Positions 63,794 through 64,000 of a stretch of 64,000 nt of DNA are shown one piece after another. The DNA lies in assembly GCA_028554795.2 (NCBI GenBank), contig CM068842.1, positions 47,389,574 through 47,453,573 of the forward strand. The letters run 5' to 3'. Both the position numbers and the translations under genes were made by a program. The notes under the pieces were generated by a model, which saw only the letters and a program-made list of their open reading frames with translations, was not told where the DNA came from and did not search any database. This stretch comes from Sinohyriopsis cumingii (lineage: Eukaryota; Mollusca; Bivalvia; Unionida; Unionidae). How positions within the stretch are numbered: position 1 is the first letter of the stretch; each line of letters starts with the position of its first letter.

Positions 63794-64000
63794 GTGGGAG
63801 GGCTTTAAATGAACTGATGAACCTAATATCACGTTTATGAGAGGCACATTTCAATTTAACTATTACTTCATGTAAATAATTAATTTCTGTCGACAGCTCA
63901 AAAGAAGTGTCGTTATTCATTTTATTGATGTCGTGACCCTGTCTTAATGAGTATACCGCTACCCAAAGAGACCACATGAAGAGACACAAAGAAGTGTTTG

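Overview
The window is animal nuclear DNA: AT-rich, intron-rich, with GT-AG introns, many minisatellites, tRNA-derived SINEs and a CR1/L2-type LINE. The SINE and repeat families resemble those I know from bivalves and other molluscs, so a lophotrochozoan, most likely a mollusc, is my best guess. The sequence alone does not fix the species.

Region 1 (1-28,380, + strand) is the 3' half of one host gene, PRPF8, the central U5 snRNP protein of the spliceosome. Eighteen exons (1350 to 28380) encode the last 965 residues, about residues 1371-2335 of the human protein, without any indel I can see against human PRPF8 recalled from memory. They cover the linker region, the endonuclease-like and RNase H-like domains and the Jab1/MPN domain, and end in a TAA stop. 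The 5' exons lie outside the window. The introns carry seven tandem-repeat arrays (units of 56, 43, 44, 38, 36, 45 and 71 bp), older arrays of about 130-145 bp, several SINEs with target-site duplications, and a small inverted-repeat element.

Region 2 (28,381-36,500) is the 3' UTR followed by repeat-rich intergenic DNA: a 5'-truncated SINE, a second copy of the ~130-bp array family with a SINE inside it, an unexplained less AT-rich stretch at 33.0-34.9 kb, a solo 3' end of the LINE, and another SINE.

Region 3 (36,500-61,700) has no gene I can name. It holds microsatellites and minisatellites (24, 26, 33, 40, 53 bp and a dimeric 40/49 bp unit), a fold-back element, a 167-bp hAT-type MITE with a perfect 8-bp duplication, and a nested inverted-repeat element. 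A few + strand pieces (39455-39524, 46264-46406, 60304-60487) have open frames and splice-site-like borders and may be exons of an unrecognised gene with very long introns. Region 4 (61,705-63,720) is a 5'-truncated, dead CR1/L2-type LINE.

No prokaryotic feature, CRISPR array or functional RNA gene was seen. The most unusual things are the repeats inside PRPF8: one array whose every unit resembles a 3' splice site and which begins just after a weak 5' splice site, and one whose units can each fold into a small hairpin. Outside the gene there is a 40-bp array studded with the palindrome TGACGTCA.
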